Origin: Candidatus Pacearchaeota archaeon
Lineage (GTDB): Archaea > Nanobdellota > Nanobdellia > Pacearchaeales > GW2011-AR1
NCBI GenBank assembly: GCA_016186425.1
Contig: JACPLR010000027.1
Location: 1 to 52,289, forward strand
DNA: 52,289 nt
Direction: 5' to 3'
Positions 41,022 to 48,600 of this stretch are shown piece after piece (the stretch's first letter is position 1; each line of letters starts with the position of its first letter). The position numbers and the translations under genes were made by a program. The notes beneath the pieces were generated by a model that was not told the origin of the DNA, ran no database searches, and saw nothing but the letters and a program-made list of their open reading frames with translations.

Positions 41022-41450
41022 TTATCTCCCCCTTACCATAAGCAAATCAGAATACCTTGCTCCACGCTGAGTCAGTTCGGATTCTTTCAGAGAAATATTA
41101 TCCACTTTAAATTTCAGCTTCTCAAAACTAATCTTCTTTATTTCATGGATAAATACCTGCTTGTCTTCAACAAATTTAGGCCTTGCTAAAGTTACATGTG
41201 CCATAAATCTGTTTTCTGGCGGGAAAATATCTTCCAAAGCTTTGTCCACATCTTTTTGAATCTGAAAAAGCAATTCTCCATTTAATCCAATCCAGACAAT
41301 TCTAATAAAATCCTCTGAAAATACTCCCAATTCATTTAATTCAACTTCAAATGGATCAAATTTTATGCTCACTAGTCTTTCTTTAACAGCTTCTAGCTCA
41401 GATCTTGAAATCTCTCCAAGAAACTTTAAAGTTAAATATAGGACATATAT
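41022..41450 (-). pseudogene. thpR: 5'-truncated RNA 2',3'-cyclic phosphodiesterase (ThpR/2H family)
   Basis: The last 116 residues, from a GTG at 41372, carry the second 2H motif HVTLARPK (H59) and the usual C-terminus. Upstream the frame stays open to a stop at 41451-41453 and reads LYLTLKFLGEIS, which is the first 2H motif (normally H-x-T-L-K-F-L-G-E) with His replaced by Tyr. The roughly 38 residues before that motif, including the first beta strand, are absent. The break lies within about 25 bases of the repeat element starting near 41474. The protein would lack one catalytic His, so I call it a remnant, though a short product could still be made. Confidence 0.75.
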
Positions 41451-41473
41451 TTAAGCTTTCGGAATTTAAATAT

Positions 41474-41660
41474 TAAGAATATTCTGAAATCATGCCATAT
41501 TTTTGCCTTATTTATTCGAGAAAGTTACTGAGTTTACTAGTTTTAATTTATCTGCTTTACTTAATTAGTTTTATTGATTTTTAGTATATTCAAGATATTT
41601 TAATAACACGAAATCAGCGAGCCCCGAGCTGATGTAGTGGACTATATTCACACGCGAGTG
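41474..41660 (+). repeat. Composite repeat: core module B followed by REP-like hairpin C
   Basis: The core begins ATTCTGAAATCATGCCATAT, then TTTTGCCTTATTTATTCG, then AAAGTTACTGAGTTTACTAG. After a 60-base AT-rich spacer comes the hairpin 41607-41639: outer CAC/GTG, inner ATCAGC/GCTGAT, loop GAGCCCCGA. A second small hairpin follows (ACAC GCGA GTGT at 41650-41661). The same order and spacing occur at 48346 and 50568. Confidence 0.78.
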
Positions 41661-41663
41661 TAT

Positions 41664-42479
41664 TCAACCAATTACCTCCTCAACAACTTTCGCTCCCAGT
41701 TTAACACAGTTGTTGTTTATATCCCTTTCTGTATTTATCTCAGTAACATCAATAACTCTTAAACTCCTTAATAAATTCAGCCTTTGCAAAAAATAAATAA
41801 GCTGCCTTGCAGTCAAGCCAGCCGCTTCAGGTCTTGCAACTCCCGGAACAAAAATACTATCAACAACATCTATATCAACAGAAATATACAGTTGGTTATC
41901 TTTATCAGCATTAGCCAATTCCATAATGATATCGCACATTTCTTCGATATCAATTAAGTCTTTCATATTGTAAACCCTCACATTATTCTCTTTCAAAAAA
42001 GCATTTTCTTCATCGCTGCTTTTTCTCATTCCAATTATAATTATTTTATTATTCGGAAAACCTTCTTCTATAAGTTTTCTCAGCCAGTTTCTGCTATTAA
42101 CAGCATATTCACTTAAAATATTCTCTTCACAATCAGGATGAGCATCAAACACAATTAAAAATGCCTCTTTATTTTCACTCTTGCACATATCACTAAAAGC
42201 TTTAACATTTGAATAACTCATTGAATGATCTCCTCCCAGAAATATAACTCTTTCATTATTCCCAATTTCTTCAAGCGAATTTTCATAAATCATGGCGTGT
42301 GCTTTAGGAAGATCGCTATTATCTAAATGAATTTCCTCTAATCTAAGATCCTTTTTCTCAATCTTCCTTCCATTTTCAGTTGTAATTACCTTTGGTAGTT
42401 CTGCAATTATAGCATTTCCACTTGCTCTGCATCCTCTGCTTTCAGGCAAACTTTCAATCGGAACTTTTATCAGCATCAT
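41664..42479 (-). CDS. Ureohydrolase (agmatinase/arginase family)
   Basis: 271 residues. Mn-dependent hydrolase that would release urea from agmatine, arginine or a related guanidino compound. All six metal ligands are visible: H85 in GGDHS, D112, H114 and D116 in DAHPD, D202 and D204 in SVDIDVVD. The normal GTGTPEPGG loop reads GVARPEAAG, so the substrate is uncertain. The first in-frame codon is a TTG at 42491, but the TATA box (CTATAAAAACC) is 26 nt before the ATG at 42479, which I prefer. It could feed polyamine synthesis. Its 3' end touches the repeat at 41474-41660. Confidence 0.9.
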   Translation of the reverse strand: MMLIKVPIESLPESRGCRASGNAIIAELPKVITTENGRKIEKKDLRLEEIHLDNSDLPKAHAMIYENSLEEIGNNERVIFLGGDHSMSYSNVKAFSDMCKSENKEAFLIVFDAHPDCEENILSEYAVNSRNWLRKLIEEGFPNNKIIIIGMRKSSDEENAFLKENNVRVYNMKDLIDIEEMCDIIMELANADKDNQLYISVDIDVVDSIFVPGVARPEAAGLTARQLIYFLQRLNLLRSLRVIDVTEINTERDINNNCVKLGAKVVEEVIG

Positions 42480-42828
42480 TTTCAAAATCAAAGAAAAGAG
42501 GTTTTTATAGTTTTATTTAATAATAGAACTATCTATAAACTCAATATAAGTAATCATTAAACTATACAAATTTTTCATGATATTAATTCAAGAATAAAAA
42601 CCACCGGCGAGGTTTCTATGCATCCTGCAACCATGATGAAATACTGCAATATTTTTCCATAATTTTTATGCCAGGTATAGTAAGTTTTAGGTTATCTGCC
42701 TAGAATTATCATCTCCAACTACTTCTCAGATTTGATCTACTTGTCTTCGAACTTTAAAATATTCTAAAATTAAAATAAAAAAATAACCTCTTTATTTTAT
42801 TTAAATTAATAAATCTTTAAATTCCTTA
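42480..42828. repeat. Gene-free gap with a diverged core repeat
   Basis: Promoter of the ureohydrolase at the left end. A diverged core occupies about 42586-42690 (ATTCAAGAATAAAAACCA at its start; TTTTTCCATAATTTTTATGC and AGTAAGTTTTAGG at its end), interrupted by a GC-richer insert of about 50 bases including CCACCGGCGAGG. No gene is apparent. Confidence 0.5.
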
Positions 42829-43029
42829 TTAGAATTTTCTGTGCTTCTGAAAGCAATCTCTGCAGTAAACTGGTTTTCCTTCAGTTGGCTTGAATGGAAC
42901 TTCGCATTCCTGCTTGCATTCAGAGCATACTGCCTTATGCATTTCTCTAGGCCCAAATGGTTTTCTAAAAGAATTATTGCCTCTAAATCCTCCAGATCTT
43001 CCGCCGCTTCTATTTCCAAATTTGTTCAT
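42829..43029 (-). CDS. CxxC-x17-CxxC zinc-ribbon protein with Arg/Gly-rich N-terminus
   Basis: 66 residues. Residues 1-28 are Arg/Gly/Asn/Phe-rich (NRSGGRSGGFRG). A zinc ribbon follows with C35-x2-C38 and C56-x2-C59 separated by exactly 17 residues, plus an extra C42. This is the CxxC-x17-CxxC domain seen in small proteins of CPR and DPANN organisms, presumed nucleic-acid-binding. It is encoded divergently next to an RG-rich DEAD-box helicase, so the two may act on the same RNAs; that is inference. Confidence 0.85.
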   Translation of the reverse strand: MNKFGNRSGGRSGGFRGNNSFRKPFGPREMHKAVCSECKQECEVPFKPTEGKPVYCRDCFQKHRKF

Positions 43030-43423
43030 GTTTATTTTACCTCCACGCGTTTAATAATCTCTAGAACTAGTTATAGTTTTTAAGATATTTTTACATGATT
43101 TAATGGTTTAAAAAGGTTCGCAATGATTATTTTTGGTGTTATCCAAAAATTAGTTCATAACGCTGATATAAATATAAAAGCAAATTACCAAAAAAATACA
43201 TTAATAATAATTGCCTAGATTTAATTTAAATAATTATTACTCGTTTTAATTAAGTTAAATTTCTCCCAAAAGAGAAATTTAGTATTATATCATTTCCAAA
43301 ACTTCATTCTGAAAATAAACCATCTCCCCCATAATTTTCATATACAAGTCACTAACATTTTATTCATTTTCCTTCAGGCATAAGCTTAAAAGAGCATTTA
43401 TTTTATAATTATTGAATTGAAAT
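43030..43423. repeat. Gene-free gap with module A hairpin and core repeat
   Basis: The perfect hairpin 43256-43281 (TAAATTTCTC, loop CCAAAA, GAGAAATTTA) is identical to that at 26823-26848. The core at about 43291-43365 follows (TTTCCAAAACTTCATTCTGA, then CCCCCATAATTTTCATATAC). Promoters of the two divergent genes lie at the ends. No gene. Confidence 0.7.
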
Positions 43424-44899
43424 ATGAAAAGTTTTAAAGAATTAGGATTAAGCCACGCTTTTTTAAAAAATCTTGAAGAATTTAAGTTTACAGAACCGAG
43501 CGACATTCAGGAAAAAGTCATTCCAATAGCTCTTCAAGGAAAAGATATTATAGGGGCAAGTGCAACAGGCTCGGGAAAAACCCTGGCATTTGGTGCTCCA
43601 ATAATTGAAAATATAAAAAAGAAAGGCTCTTTGCAGGCATTAATAGTTGTACCAACAAGAGAACTAGCAGAGCAAGTATCACGAAGCTTAAGAAGTTTTT
43701 CAAAACAACATTCTCTTAAAGTATTGGCAGTTTACGGAGGAGTTTCTTTAAATCCTCAAATTGAAAATTTAAGAAATGCAGATATTGTTGTTGGCACTCC
43801 AGGAAGAATTATTGATCATATCACAAGGCGGACAATTAACCTGTCAAATTTAAATTTTTTAGTATTAGATGAAGCAGACAGAATGCTTGATATGGGATTT
43901 ATTGATGATGTTTTTACAATAATTGAACACTGTCCTGCTAAAAGGCAGACAATGCTGTTTTCTGCAACAATTTCTCAGGAAATTGCAATAATTGCAAAAA
44001 GATATATGAATCATCCTGTTGAAATTCATGTTGAATCATATGTTGATCCATCAAAATTAGAGCAGGTTTTTTATGATGTGCCACAAAATGAAAAATTTTC
44101 GCTTTTAGTTCACTTGCTTAAAGATGAAAAATCAGCTCTTGTAATGGTTTTCTGCAGCACAAAAAGAAATGCAGATTTTATAGGCAAAAACCTAAGAAAA
44201 CTAGGCTTTGATGCAATGGCACTGCATGGAGATTTAAGCCAGAACAAAAGAAACCAGATTCTTGAATATTTTCATGAAAGCGATAAATTCGTTCTTGTAT
44301 GCACAGATGTTGCTGCAAGAGGTTTAGATATTAAAAATGTGTCACATGTTTACAATTATGATTCTCCAAAAAACAACACAGAATATATTCATAGAGTTGG
44401 AAGAACTGCAAGAGCAGGCAAGGAAGGCAAGGCAATTACAATTCTAGGAAGAATGGATTATGATAATTTCAGGCGAGTTCTCCAAGATGGATCTTTAAAA
44501 ATAACAAAGCTTCCAACTCCCGAATTTGAAAGAATTGTTATTAGAATGTCAGATCACGGAAGAGAACAGGGCAGTTATGGAAGAAATTATGGGGGAAAAT
44601 ATAGTGGAGGAAGAGGAAGTTATGGAAGAAGAGAAAGTAATGATAGAAGTTATGGCAGAGAAAGGCGAGAAGAAAGAAAATATTTTGGCAGATCAAGAAG
44701 TGATGGGAGAGATAATAGAATAGAAAGAAGTAGTTATGGAAATAAGAAAAGTTTTGGCAGAAGTGGCAGCAGATTTGGTGGAAGCAGGAGATTTGGAAGT
44801 AGTAGAGGCAGAGATAGAGATAACAGGCATAGCAGACATGATTCTTCAAGAAGCCATGATTCAAGACCTCATAGTCATAATCGAGGAAGATTTAGGTAA
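43424..44899 (+). CDS. DEAD-box RNA helicase with long RG/S-rich tail
   Basis: 491 residues. Q motif FTEPSDIQ, motif I ASATGSGKT (45-53), PTRELAEQ, motif II DEAD (148-151), SAT (179-181), ARGLDIKNV and motif VI HRVGRTARAG. The core ends near residue 370. The remaining about 120 residues are Arg/Gly/Ser/Tyr/Asp repeats (GSYGRNYGGKYSGGRG), a disordered RNA-binding tail like that of cold-shock helicases. It probably unwinds structured RNA in ribosome assembly or decay. A CxxC-x17-CxxC protein with a similar RG-rich stretch is encoded divergently. Confidence 0.94.
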   Translation: MKSFKELGLSHAFLKNLEEFKFTEPSDIQEKVIPIALQGKDIIGASATGSGKTLAFGAPIIENIKKKGSLQALIVVPTRELAEQVSRSLRSFSKQHSLKVLAVYGGVSLNPQIENLRNADIVVGTPGRIIDHITRRTINLSNLNFLVLDEADRMLDMGFIDDVFTIIEHCPAKRQTMLFSATISQEIAIIAKRYMNHPVEIHVESYVDPSKLEQVFYDVPQNEKFSLLVHLLKDEKSALVMVFCSTKRNADFIGKNLRKLGFDAMALHGDLSQNKRNQILEYFHESDKFVLVCTDVAARGLDIKNVSHVYNYDSPKNNTEYIHRVGRTARAGKEGKAITILGRMDYDNFRRVLQDGSLKITKLPTPEFERIVIRMSDHGREQGSYGRNYGGKYSGGRGSYGRRESNDRSYGRERREERKYFGRSRSDGRDNRIERSSYGNKKSFGRSGSRFGGSRRFGSSRGRDRDNRHSRHDSSRSHDSRPHSHNRGRFR

Positions 44900-44963
44900 A
44901 AAGTTTAATATTTGTTAAAAAACACTTTATTTTAAGAAACTAGTGCCTACTTTAAATTATGCT

Positions 44964-45060
44964 AATTTTTCTCCAATGAAAAATTTTTAATTGTAGAGAT
45001 TCAAGATTTTGAAATATCATAATACCTTTCCATAATTTTTATGTTAGATCTAGTAAGTTA
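44964..45060 (+). repeat. Module A hairpin plus core repeat
   Basis: Hairpin AATTTTTC, loop TCCAAT, GAAAAATT (44964-44985). The core follows (GATTCAAGATTTTGAAATAT, then CCTTTCCATAATTTTTATG, then TAGTAAGTTAAATC). Same spacing as in the gap at 26.8 kb. Confidence 0.65.
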
Positions 45061-45093
45061 AATCTATTTTTCTATAAATTATAGTACTATTAA

Positions 45094-45414
45094 TTACCTA
45101 AAATAAAAATTATATGCTATTAAAAAAATAAAAACAATAAGAGTTATAGCAAACAAAAATCCTAAAGTGTAGCTTAATAATGAAACTGCTTCTCTCTTTT
45201 TTCCATCTATATATAACATTATCGGCTTTCCAAAAACCAAGAATCCTGTAATGGCTGCTGAAGTGACAAAGAGCAAAAGCATGGCAATTGGAATAATTAC
45301 TATATCTTCTTTTGGAGCTAAAACTCGAAGAGAAAATATAAAGGATACGACTAAAATGATATATGCAGCAGTTCCAGCCGAATCAATAAATGCTCTTTTT
45401 ATTATTTTGTTCAT
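45094..45414 (-). CDS. Small three-helix membrane protein
   Basis: 106 residues from the ATG at 45414: MNKIIKRAFIDSAGTAAYII, then hydrophobic helices at about 17-35, 42-62 and 79-103, with a loop containing KKREA. An earlier frame start (45468) lies upstream of the TATA-like TTTATATAAAG, so the shorter form is chosen. I recall similar small membrane proteins in CPR and DPANN genomes, with no known function. Confidence 0.7.
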   Translation of the reverse strand: MNKIIKRAFIDSAGTAAYIILVVSFIFSLRVLAPKEDIVIIPIAMLLLFVTSAAITGFLVFGKPIMLYIDGKKREAVSLLSYTLGFLFAITLIVFIFLIAYNFYFR

Positions 45415-45495
45415 AATTATCGTATTATTTATCTTTATATAAATATAATGTATCTCCTTAGGTAGCACGCCCCACGATTACTTAATTTTTAAACT

Positions 45496-46689
45496 TTATT
45501 CTGGAATTAAAGCAAAAAAACTATAATCCTTTATTTTTGCAAGCTTCTTAACATCGCTCAATGTAACTGCTTTTACATTATCTACAATTTTTTCCATTTT
45601 CATGGCATCTCCTTCAATTTCAGAAGTTAAAAGCATTAGCAGGATATTATGAGAATCTTCAAGAGAAATAAGATAATTCCCAATTATCTGTTCCTTAACC
45701 TGTTTTAATTCATCTTCTTTTAATTCCTTGCTGACTTTTTCAAATTCTTCTAAAATTAATTTTTTAACTTTTTCAACATTTTCTCTAGTTGTTCCAACAT
45801 AAATCTGATTGTAAGCATAATTTCCCTCGCTGGCTGTATCTCCTTTAATAGCATAAGCCATATTTCTTTTTTCTCTTATTTCTGAAAAAAGTCTTGAAGA
45901 CATTCCTCCAGCCATTAAAGTATTCAAAACTTGAGCAGCATAATGCCCTTTCTCCTCGCTTGGAAGCGGAATATGATATGCAAAAACAACATTTGCCTGA
46001 TCAATATTCTTTCTCTTCTCAATTTCAGTATTATTTCTTAATTCAACTTTTGGATAACTTGCTTTTTTGCCTGATTTTTTGAAATTCTTCTCAACAAAAT
46101 TGCATAATTTATCAAAATCAGTATCACCAACAACACATAAAACCATGTTTTCCGGCGTGTAAATCTCGTCAAACATTTTTTTCAGTTTGTCTCTTGTATT
46201 TTCCTTCATGGAAACTTCAGTACCTATAATAGGCATGGCAAAATCTCCTTTATATAAATTATTTTTTATTTTCTCAAAAACATGCATTCTAGGATTATCC
46301 TTATACATCTTCATTTCTTCAAATATAACTTGCCTTTCTTTGTCAACTTCTTTAGGATCAAATTTAGGATTGCTAACCATGTCTCCTAAAACTTCTAAAG
46401 CAACATTAATATGCTTGCTAGGCATCTTACACCAATACGAAGTTACTTGTTCTGAAGTAAATCCGTTTAATTCTCCCCCATTTCTTTCAATTTCAATAGA
46501 AATTTGCTGGGCATTTCTAGTTGGAGTGCCTTTATACAGCATGTGCTCAATAAAATGAGCAATTCCCTTATTCTCTTTTGTTTCATTCATAGCCCCAAAT
46601 CTAACTGCAAAAGCCACGCTTATTACTTCATTTTTTCTCTGCTTGAACACAACAGTCATGCCATTTTTGAGAACTTTTCTTTGTATCAT
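45496..46689 (-). CDS. M16-family zinc metallopeptidase
   Basis: 397 residues. Inverted zinc motif HFIEH (H45, E48, H49) followed by the downstream acidic ligand region ERQVIFEEMKMYKD. The second half has the M16 C-domain, including AGGMSSRLFSEIREKRNMAY, which contains the Arg-Tyr pair used for substrate binding. Family members are processing or oligopeptide-degrading peptidases; the pitrilysin/PQQL-like subtype cannot be fixed here. No signal peptide, so it is cytoplasmic. Divergent from the acetyltransferase gene. Confidence 0.92.
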   Translation of the reverse strand: MIQRKVLKNGMTVVFKQRKNEVISVAFAVRFGAMNETKENKGIAHFIEHMLYKGTPTRNAQQISIEIERNGGELNGFTSEQVTSYWCKMPSKHINVALEVLGDMVSNPKFDPKEVDKERQVIFEEMKMYKDNPRMHVFEKIKNNLYKGDFAMPIIGTEVSMKENTRDKLKKMFDEIYTPENMVLCVVGDTDFDKLCNFVEKNFKKSGKKASYPKVELRNNTEIEKRKNIDQANVVFAYHIPLPSEEKGHYAAQVLNTLMAGGMSSRLFSEIREKRNMAYAIKGDTASEGNYAYNQIYVGTTRENVEKVKKLILEEFEKVSKELKEDELKQVKEQIIGNYLISLEDSHNILLMLLTSEIEGDAMKMEKIVDNVKAVTLSDVKKLAKIKDYSFFALIPE

Positions 46690-46774
46690 TTATCTTATTA
46701 AGAACTATTATTTTTAAAGGTAATGAAGGTTAAAAATCAGTTAATTTTATAATATTGTTTCATTTATATATAAT

Positions 46775-47209
46775 ATGATAAAAATAAGAAAGGCCGTAAT
46801 CAAAGACATTAGTAAATTATTAGCTATTGGAAGACAGATAAAGGAATTTAAAATTGATTCAAAAAGGCCTGGTTTTTGGAGTAAAAAGCAATTAGAAAGA
46901 TGGATTAAATCAAAGTCAGATGTAATTTTGATTGCTGAAGAAAACAAAAATATAATTGGCTTTGTCTTTTTTGCACATCACGTTCCAACAGGAAAAGTTA
47001 TCTTTGAAAATGCCTGGATTCATCCAAAATATCGTGGTACCGGGATTATTAATATCTTAACAAAAGAGGGGGTAAAACAATTAAAATCAAAAAAGGCTAA
47101 TGATCTATGTTCTTTTGTTGAAATAAAAAATGTTAGATCTAGGTTATTTTTAGAAAAGAATAAATTTAAGAGAGGATTAAGTTTCATATGGATGTATAAG
47201 GAGATATAG
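46775..47209 (+). CDS. GNAT-family N-acetyltransferase
   Basis: 144 residues with the GNAT fold: N-terminal IKIRKAVIKDISKLLAIGRQ, central strands VILIAEENKNIIGFVFFA, motif A AWIHPKYRGTGI, where the YRGTG loop binds acetyl-CoA, and a final LEKNKFKRGLSFIWMYK. The substrate is unknown. It ends one base before the ATG of the probable cyclodipeptide synthase, whose Shine-Dalgarno (AAGGAGATATAGG) lies inside its last codons, so the two are translated together and may act in one pathway. Confidence 0.85.
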   Translation: MIKIRKAVIKDISKLLAIGRQIKEFKIDSKRPGFWSKKQLERWIKSKSDVILIAEENKNIIGFVFFAHHVPTGKVIFENAWIHPKYRGTGIINILTKEGVKQLKSKKANDLCSFVEIKNVRSRLFLEKNKFKRGLSFIWMYKEI

Positions 47210-47210
47210 G

Positions 47211-47939
47211 ATGATAAGAAAAAATCAATTTTATGATGTAAATAAGATGCCTCAGCAAGAAGGCTTGATTATATTTGGGATTTCTATGAATAGAATTGGA
47301 AATGTACAAAGCGCTAAAAAATGCTTTGATTATATGAATAATTTTATACCAAAGATATTCTACCCTGTAGTAGGATTGATTTTCATATATGCTGATTCTT
47401 TATATCTTTATTCTGATGAAAAGGCAAGTATCTTAAAAAAAAGATTTCAAAATCTAATCCATAGTCATAAAAATGAATTTATCAAAATTCTGAGAAAACA
47501 CCCTTCTCGAATTCCCAAAGCGTTTTCATATTTATCTTGGAATCAATTAATCCTAGAAACAAAAGAGTTTTTCAATTATTTTGGGAAATTACAAAAAATT
47601 TACAAAGAAGACAAAAAATTTCAAGAGTACGTTAATCAAGATATCGGCAAAAGTAAGCCTGCACCAAACGAGATTGATTTTATTTTGGAAGAGATATTAA
47701 TTTTTTATTTAATAGCTAAAGGAAAAGTTAGACTTTATAACGATTATGTACAAGATAAACAAAAATGGATTTTACAATGTTATCCTGGAAAGCCATTATT
47801 ATCTGAGATTTACTTATTTCAAGAAAATTTCTTTAGATTATCTAATCCCTCCAATGTTTATGAAAATTCTTTCTACGACTTGAAAGATAAGAAACTCTAT
47901 GACTATAAAAAAATTAATTTAAGCAATTTTGTTATTTAA
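47211..47939 (+). CDS. Probable tRNA-dependent cyclodipeptide synthase, XYP type
   Basis: 242 residues. Cyclodipeptide synthases take two aminoacyl-tRNAs and make a diketopiperazine. Match to the AlbC pattern by eye: LIIFGISMNR carries the G-I-S with nucleophile Ser (S25); FIYADSLY is the following strand; FGKLQKIYKEDKKFQ resembles the Y-x-x-D/E-x-x-F helix; DFILEEILIF matches the Y-V-L-x-E-x-P-x-F helix with E161 kept and Tyr replaced by F157; ILQCYP gives Y191-P192, the Y-P pair that defines the XYP subfamily, and the third residue after the Ser is not Asn, as expected for X. It is coupled to a GNAT gene that might modify the product. Divergent, so a search is needed. Confidence 0.65.
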   Translation: MIRKNQFYDVNKMPQQEGLIIFGISMNRIGNVQSAKKCFDYMNNFIPKIFYPVVGLIFIYADSLYLYSDEKASILKKRFQNLIHSHKNEFIKILRKHPSRIPKAFSYLSWNQLILETKEFFNYFGKLQKIYKEDKKFQEYVNQDIGKSKPAPNEIDFILEEILIFYLIAKGKVRLYNDYVQDKQKWILQCYPGKPLLSEIYLFQENFFRLSNPSNVYENSFYDLKDKKLYDYKKINLSNFVI

Positions 47940-47986
47940 AGCAGTAATATAAGGAACTTTTAAACATAACTATTTAAAATATAGAT

Positions 47987-48301
47987 TTAAGCAATATTGC
48001 TCAGCTTGTTTCTATCCGTGTTAGTTGCTCTTCTATCATGCCAATGGTTAAATAAATCAACAATACCAGTATATCCTCTTTTTTGATATTGAAAGCAGAC
48101 TTGCATTTCCCCTAATGCTCCTCTTAAATGTAAAACTTCATACTGCACAGTTATATTAAAATGATCTTCATTAGGATAATAATCTATACTTCCATTATTA
48201 ATACTAAAAGAACCAATAAATTTTTTACCCCAAGTATTTTGATTATCCCAATAATATTTTAATTCATCTTTTGGTATTTTTATTTGTCTCCTATTTCTCA
48301 T
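47987..48301 (-). CDS. Hypothetical protein
   Basis: 104 residues from the ATG at 48301; a GTG at 48310 is also possible. TTTTTAAAAAG lies about 26 nt before the ATG. Basic start (MRNRRQIKIPK), then strand-rich NITVQYEVLHLRGALGEMQV and an aromatic/His-rich GIVDLFNHWHDRRATNTDR. No recognised family. It is convergent with the cyclodipeptide synthase-like gene. Confidence 0.6.
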   Translation of the reverse strand: MRNRRQIKIPKDELKYYWDNQNTWGKKFIGSFSINNGSIDYYPNEDHFNITVQYEVLHLRGALGEMQVCFQYQKRGYTGIVDLFNHWHDRRATNTDRNKLSNIA

Positions 48302-48345
48302 CTTTTTCACACTTTTAAGGGCTTTTTAAAAATTTATATGGTAAC

Positions 48346-48530
48346 AATCTTGAATCATGCCACAACTTTACATAATTTATCAATGTAAGCAACTGAATTT
48401 ATGATCTTTAATCTACTTTATTTAGCTAATTAACTTTGTATATTTCAAAATGAATAATAACTGCGAAGTAACCGAGCACCGATGTTACATAGCAGACAAT
48501 CTCGCGCGAGCGAAGCGAGCGCGTATACCA
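48346..48530 (+). repeat. Composite repeat: core B, REP-like hairpin C and GC-rich hairpin
   Basis: Core: ATCTTGAATCATGCCACAAC, then TTTACATAATTTATCAATG, then TAAGCAACTGAATTT. Hairpin 48461-48495: outer CTGC/GCAG, inner GTAAC/GTTAC, loop region containing GAGCACCGA. Then GCGAGCGAAGCGAGCG at 48507-48522. The order matches 41474-41660 and 50568-50722. Confidence 0.78.
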
Positions 48531-48556
48531 AAACTCTTTTTAACTTGATTATCACT

Positions 48557-48600
48557 AAAAAGGAAAGTTTGATAAAGAAAACCTTGGTTGTCTTTATATG
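48557..48600 (+). repeat. Beta-unit repeat carrying the promoter and start codon of the GTPase gene
   Basis: AAAAGGAAAGTTTGATAAAG, then AAAACCTTGGTTGTCTTTAT, then ATG. TATA-like TTTGATAAAG is centred 25 nt before the ATG. Nearly identical to the copy that leads into the ATG at 34905. Confidence 0.8.

Noticed and set aside
42801-43019. Overlapping minus-strand frame beside the zinc-ribbon gene
   Set aside because: The other frame contains the exact CxxC-x17-CxxC domain, while this one has no recognisable pattern.
44526-44918. Several long frames on both strands over the helicase tail
   Set aside because: They are mirror frames of the repetitive RG/S codons and consist of low-complexity Glu or Phe/Tyr/His runs.
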